A stretch of 64,000 nucleotides of DNA from Elusimicrobia bacterium GWA2_62_23. Lineage in GTDB: Bacteria > Elusimicrobiota > Elusimicrobia > Elusimicrobiales > UBA9959. A model generated the notes under the pieces. It saw only the letters and a program-made list of their open reading frames with translations. It was not told where the DNA came from and searched no databases. Made by a program: the position numbers and the translations under genes. The stretch is taken from contig MGTV01000021.1 in NCBI GenBank assembly GCA_001799635.1, forward strand, positions 1-64,000, read 5' to 3'. Below are positions 60,391 through 64,000 of the stretch, one piece after another (the stretch's first letter is position 1; each line of letters begins with the position of its first letter).

Positions 60391-62322
60391 TCAGAGTATC
60401 CTGCCGAAGAAAACTTTCTTGCCGTTCACCAGGGCGCCGTGCTTCACCTTGGCGAAGTCGGCCCCGAACTTTTCCTTGAACGAGACTTCCCGGACCGAAT
60501 TGCTGTCGCCGGTGGCCTCGATGAGCTTGCCGGCGCCCGAATACAGCATCACGTGGGTGATCAGGCCGGGCTTGGCCGCGTCGGCGGAGAAGATGAGGTC
60601 GGCCGGCTTGAGCTCTCCGTTCGGGACGCGGCGCGAGGCCGCGTATTGGTCGCCGGCGTTGCGCGGCACGTCCAGCCCCCAGGCGCGGTAGGCCAGGTTC
60701 ACCAGGCCGGAACAGTCTATGCCCCAGGCGGAGCGGCCGCCCCAGTAATATTTATCGCCGAGGAAAAGGCGCGCCGTATCCAGGATCCTGGCGCGCAGGG
60801 TTTCCGGTTTGGCCGGCTGCGGCAGCGGGTTGAGGTGTTTGGCCTGGAGCACGGCCGTTTCGCCCCCGGGCAGCAGCACGCGCGCGCCGGCGGCCCCGGT
60901 GCCCAGCACCCGCACTTTCACCCCCATGGAAACGTCGGCCCCGTCCGTTTTGACGGTCTTGCTGCGCACTACCGCCGTGGGCGGCAGCGGCAGGCTGAAG
61001 GTGAGGGCGTCCAGCGGCAGCCAGCCCTCGTAGGGGGCCAGGGTCCTGCCGTCGGATTTGAGGCTGGTCTGCTCCACGGCCCGCGCCCGGGCCCAGGTTC
61101 CGGCCACTTCCAGGAGTTCCACCCGCTCGTTGGCCAGCAGCTGGCTTTCTATGAGCTTGCCGCGCTCCGCGCCGTCTGCGGGGGGCATGGAATAAAATTC
61201 CGCCATGCCGCTCTTTACGGCCAGCAGCCGGTTGAGGTCCCTGGCCAGCACATAGGAGGTGCCGTACTTGTTCTTGAGCCAGGCGGCCGCGAATTCGGAA
61301 CGCTTATAGATCCGCTCCACGGTCTTGTCGTCGGGGGCCGCGGGGTCGTTCACTATCACGTCGCCTTTGGCCGTGAAGCCGGTGACGGCCATCAGGTGGC
61401 CCTTGGTCTTCTTGAGGGGGGAGTTCTTGAGTTCGTCCGGACCGAAGGTGACGCTGACCACCACCGCCGCGCCCGCCTCCAGAAAATGGCGCAGCTCGTC
61501 GAAGGAGTTGAGCCGGGTGAGGATGGCGTAAACGCCTCGGGCGCCGGCGTGGGCCGTGTTGAAGAACCAGTTGCCGTAGATATTGGCGGCCGGGTCCAGC
61601 ACCGCGGCCGCCGTCTCCAGCGGGTCCGCCTTGAGGCCCAGCCCGGCGAAGGCCATGCTCATGGAAACGGGGCTGCAGATGTCTCCCGAATAGTTCACCT
61701 GCAGCGCCATCTGGGAACAGGGCGGCAGCTGCGCTTTGAAAGGCTTGAACCTGGCCGGCACGGCCGCGGCGGAAGGGTCGTAGGGTGCGGTGGAGTCCGT
61801 GTAGGAGGCGGCGGCCAGGCGCAGCACCGGAGGTTCGGAGCCGCCGGTCAGCGTCACCCGGTAGCGCAGGGCGGAGGCCTTGGCCTTCAGGCGCAGAATG
61901 TCCACGTCCATCCGGCCGAAGTCGTTCTCCTGGGCGCCGGCGCTGCCGCGGGTCCGTGCCGGGGAGAAGCTGCCGAAGCTGAACCACGGGCTCCAGCCCG
62001 CCTTGGTTTTTACCTGGGCTTCTGCCTCCAGGGCCCCGCCGCCGGGAAAAACGGCGTCGGCCGAGAGCAGCAGATTGTCGAAGGGGAAAACCGAGGCCAG
62101 CTCCGGCGAGGTCAGCACGGCCGGCCGGCTGGAGTCTTCCACCCGGAAGGCGCCCTCGGGAAAGGCGGCCGGCGCCAGGTTCTTAACGGAGGCGTCGGTG
62201 AAATCGCCGGGCAGGAAGTGCACTACGGTCCAAGAGCGGGGCAGCGGCCCGGGGAGGGCCAGGGAGTCTGTTCTAGCGGTCATAATTGCCAGTCCTATTA
62301 AAAGTATTGTCCGGGGTTTCAC
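60391..62322 (-). CDS. Exported protein with C39-like and NlpC/P60 peptidase domains
   Basis: A 643-residue protein if it starts at the GTG at 62322, which opens a signal peptide ([21 protein letters not shown]); the frame continues upstream to 62490 without a better start. The middle holds a papain-like C39 domain ([17 protein letters not shown] with the Cys, [10 protein letters not shown] with the His, VNDPAA with the Asp). After SH3-like sequence, an NlpC/P60 domain follows ([25 protein letters not shown]), which cuts D-Glu-DAP bonds in the wall. Two peptidase domains in one chain are unusual. It lies 13 bases before the GapN gene. Confidence 0.8.
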   Translation of the reverse strand: MKPRTILLIGLAIMTARTDSLALPGPLPRSWTVVHFLPGDFTDASVKNLAPAAFPEGAFRVEDSSRPAVLTSPELASVFPFDNLLLSADAVFPGGGALEAEAQVKTKAGWSPWFSFGSFSPARTRGSAGAQENDFGRMDVDILRLKAKASALRYRVTLTGGSEPPVLRLAAASYTDSTAPYDPSAAAVPARFKPFKAQLPPCSQMALQVNYSGDICSPVSMSMAFAGLGLKADPLETAAAVLDPAANIYGNWFFNTAHAGARGVYAILTRLNSFDELRHFLEAGAAVVVSVTFGPDELKNSPLKKTKGHLMAVTGFTAKGDVIVNDPAAPDDKTVERIYKRSEFAAAWLKNKYGTSYVLARDLNRLLAVKSGMAEFYSMPPADGAERGKLIESQLLANERVELLEVAGTWARARAVEQTSLKSDGRTLAPYEGWLPLDALTFSLPLPPTAVVRSKTVKTDGADVSMGVKVRVLGTGAAGARVLLPGGETAVLQAKHLNPLPQPAKPETLRARILDTARLFLGDKYYWGGRSAWGIDCSGLVNLAYRAWGLDVPRNAGDQYAASRRVPNGELKPADLIFSADAAKPGLITHVMLYSGAGKLIEATGDSNSVREVSFKEKFGADFAKVKHGALVNGKKVFFGRIL

Positions 62323-62445
62323 TGGGGGTTTCCATAACGCGTTCGCCCAGCGGGGCGGCGGCGGTTCCGGCCGTCGTATCGGAATAATCGTATCAAAATA
62401 AAAAAGCGGTGTCATAAGGTATCTGGGCCGCCTTCCAGCGGGGGC

Positions 62446-62474
62446 TTGGCTAAAGGCCCCACTTTTGGGATAAT
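62446..62474 (+). promoter_or_regulatory. Promoter of the CHI-like gene
   Basis: TTGGCT (62446-62451) and GATAAT (62469-62474) are 17 bases apart, giving a leader of about 40 bases that keeps the AAGGAG site. A second candidate, TTGCCG (62482-62487) and TATATA (62505-62510), also spaced 17, would start at the ATG and lose that site. Confidence 0.5.
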
Positions 62475-62519
62475 AACCTTCTTGCCGCATCCTGAGGCGG
62501 CCGTTATATAAGGAGCCCT

Positions 62520-63080
62520 ATGAAAAAGTTAGCCCTCACGCTGATCCTCGCCCTGCCCTGCGGCCTTGCCGCCGCCGGCACCGAAATGACCCTCAAGGGG
62601 GTGACCATGCCCGGTACCGCCCTCGTGGAGAACAAGCCGCTCGTGCTCAACGGCGTGGGCCTGCGCACCAAGGTGGTGTTCAAGGTTTACGTGGCCGGCC
62701 TCTACCTGGAGACGCCTTCCTCCGACGGCATGGCCATCTCGGCCTCCGACCAGCTCAAACACATAGAACTGGTCTTCCTGCGCGCCGTGGACGGGGCCGA
62801 CGTGGCCAAGGCCATCTCGGATGGCTTCACCAATAACGCCGGCATGTCGCTTTCCGCGCTGAAGGACCGCATAGCTAAATTCGAAAAGCTTATCCCCAGC
62901 GTTAAAAAGGGCGACAAGCTGTCGTTCACCTATAATCCCGGCACCGGCGTGGTGATACGGGCCGACGGCCGGGCCCTCGGCGTAATAGAGGGCAAGGACT
63001 TCGGCGACGCGCTGATGCGCGTCTGGCTGGGGCCCAAGCCTTCCGACAAGGCGCTGCAGAACGGCCTGCTCGGCCGCTAA
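62520..63080 (+). CDS. Exported chalcone-isomerase-like protein
   Basis: A 186-residue protein with a signal peptide (MKKLALTLILALPCGLAAAG) and a chalcone-isomerase-like domain: VLNGVGLRTKVVFKVYVAGLYLE is the typical start of this family. Bacterial members are mostly exported and probably bind fatty acids or similar ligands; catalytic activity is not expected. AAGGAG precedes the ATG. A PAP2 phosphatase gene follows after 25 bases. Confidence 0.87.
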   Translation: MKKLALTLILALPCGLAAAGTEMTLKGVTMPGTALVENKPLVLNGVGLRTKVVFKVYVAGLYLETPSSDGMAISASDQLKHIELVFLRAVDGADVAKAISDGFTNNAGMSLSALKDRIAKFEKLIPSVKKGDKLSFTYNPGTGVVIRADGRALGVIEGKDFGDALMRVWLGPKPSDKALQNGLLGR

Positions 63081-63105
63081 GCGTCTTCGCCGGACCGCCC
63101 CGCTC

Positions 63106-63933
63106 ATGCTTTCCTTGCTGCCGCTCTTAGCCCTCTCCAGGCTTTGCCTGGGGGGGGTGGCGCTTTTCCTGCTGGCCTGCGCCGCGCTCTGCCCGCGCTG
63201 CCGGGCGGCGGAGGGCGGGCGGTTCGTGAAGGAAACGCTGTCGGCCGCTGGCTCCGTGGTCACGGCCCCGGCGCGGCTGGACAGGACTTCGGCCTGGTGG
63301 GCGGGCGGCCTTGCCGCGGGCGGCCTGCTGGTTTACGCCCACGACGGGCAACTGCGGCACCTGGCCGGCCGGAACCGCTCGGACCTGAACGACGACCTGG
63401 CTTCGGGCCTGGAGAAGTTCGGCAACGGCACTTATGAGCTGAGCCTGCTGGGCCTTTATGGCGGGCTCTGCTATCTTTTTAACGGCCGTGAAGGGCTGAC
63501 CACCTCGGGTCTGGCCCTGCAGAGCTTCCTGGCGGCCAACGCGGCCGGAACGCTGGTTAAATATTCCGCCGGCCGGGCCAGGCCCTACGCCGAGGACGGT
63601 AAACGGCGCTTCACCCCTTTCCGGTTCAAGAGCGCGCGCACCTCCTTTCCTTCCGGCCACACCACCAGCGCCTTCGCGGTGGCCTCAGTTTTCTCCCGGC
63701 GCTGCGCGTCACCGGCCGTGGGAATAAGCGCCTACGCCCTGGCCGCCGGCACCGCCCTGCAGCGCGTCTATGACGACAAGCATTGGGCCTCAGATGTTTT
63801 CGCCGGGGCCGTCCTGGGCACGGCGGTAGGCCGCTGGATCGCCGACCCCGCCAGGAAAGGCCGCCCCTCGGCCATGCTGCTGCCGGTTTACTCGCGCGAT
63901 TATTCCGGCGCGGCGGCAGTTTTCGCCTTTTAA
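63106..63933 (+). CDS. PAP2-family membrane phosphatase
   Basis: A 275-residue membrane protein with several hydrophobic segments. The three phosphatase motifs are complete: KYSAGRARP (KxxxxxxRP), FPSGHTTSAF (PSGH) and QRVYDDKHWASDV (R-x5-H-x3-D). Such enzymes remove phosphate from undecaprenyl diphosphate, phosphatidic acid or lipid A. No upstream ribosome site stands out. The next gene starts four bases after its stop. Substrate unknown. Confidence 0.85.
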   Translation: MLSLLPLLALSRLCLGGVALFLLACAALCPRCRAAEGGRFVKETLSAAGSVVTAPARLDRTSAWWAGGLAAGGLLVYAHDGQLRHLAGRNRSDLNDDLASGLEKFGNGTYELSLLGLYGGLCYLFNGREGLTTSGLALQSFLAANAAGTLVKYSAGRARPYAEDGKRRFTPFRFKSARTSFPSGHTTSAFAVASVFSRRCASPAVGISAYALAAGTALQRVYDDKHWASDVFAGAVLGTAVGRWIADPARKGRPSAMLLPVYSRDYSGAAAVFAF

Positions 63934-63936
63934 TTT

Positions 63937-64000
63937 ATGAAAACCATACTCATCACGCTACTGCTGGTCTCTCCTGCCGCCGCCCAGATCCCGGACAAAC
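63937..64000 (+). CDS. Start of an exported protein (partial)
   Basis: An ATG at 63937 opens a frame that runs off the window: MKTILITLLLVSPAAAQIPDK. This is a short signal peptide with an AxA-like cleavage site. It is three bases after the PAP2 stop, so co-transcribed. Nothing more can be said about its function. Confidence 0.7.
   Translation, partial: MKTILITLLLVSPAAAQIPDK

Overview
The window is a GC-rich (roughly 60-65%), gene-dense stretch of a bacterial chromosome with almost no mobile DNA. The cell was Gram-negative: there is a TolC-family outer-membrane channel, a PorV-like outer-membrane barrel carrying a LysM domain, AsmA-like proteins and periplasmic cell-wall hydrolases. It was adapted to anaerobic or fluctuating redox life: superoxide reductase, rubrerythrin, rubredoxin, thiol peroxidase and hybrid-cluster protein are all present and no superoxide dismutase is seen. 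Isoleucine is often written ATA, sigma70-type promoters are recognisable, and several genes appear to be leaderless. This combination would fit Elusimicrobiota or a neighbouring little-cultured phylum, but that is an inference and no rRNA is present to test it.

Layout. 1-5271 (minus): start of a sugar kinase, a GH4 phospho-glycosidase, then a xanthine-dehydrogenase-type operon (FeS/FAD subunit, molybdenum subunit, MoaD) with a MoeB/ThiF-like gene upstream to 6103. 6229-10121: glutamine synthetase with its own promoter and terminator, an exported rhodanese and a GT39-like membrane protein. 10132-14310 (plus): TolC-like channel, a very short membrane-fusion protein, and a MacB-like ATPase and permease. 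14584-19465 (minus): rubrerythrin, peroxiredoxin, desulfoferrodoxin and rubredoxin, then a DUF2400 gene, then Rrf2 regulator plus hcp behind an operator-overlapped promoter. 19538-34362: a nearly complete purine pathway (purE, C, S, L, Q, F, D, M, a purN-purH fusion, then purB and purA; no purK), interrupted on the minus strand by a PAS histidine kinase. 34376-34954: tRNA-Phe and a single-domain response regulator.

34961-46859 (minus) is a long co-directional run: glycine cleavage genes T, H, PA, PB, a LipM-like lipoyl/octanoyl transferase, a stand-alone RAM domain, a response regulator, a HELTH membrane protein, an AsmA-like protein, pyrE, a DUF62 protein and an rlmI-type methyltransferase. 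46947-53087 (minus): exonuclease III, dihydrolipoamide dehydrogenase, another AsmA-like protein, and a cluster of a PilZ-like protein, a degenerate-receiver/TM/propeller protein and an outer-membrane LysM barrel. 53162-56000 (plus): amidase, GAF-PAS protein and a tiny Cys-rich protein. 56059-62322 (minus): a large sensor kinase, endonuclease III, GapN-like dehydrogenase and a two-protease-domain NlpC/P60 protein. 62446-64000 (plus): CHI-like protein, PAP2 phosphatase and the start of an exported protein.

How it fits together: glycine cleavage makes methylene-THF, which can feed the formyl-THF steps of PurN and PurH; the L-protein is encoded close by. The pieces that are least explained are the degenerate-receiver/TM/propeller cluster (50335-53087), the adaptor without a helical hairpin (11439-12362), the purB leader RNA, four palindromic intergenic elements, and a recurring promoter-on-start-codon arrangement.
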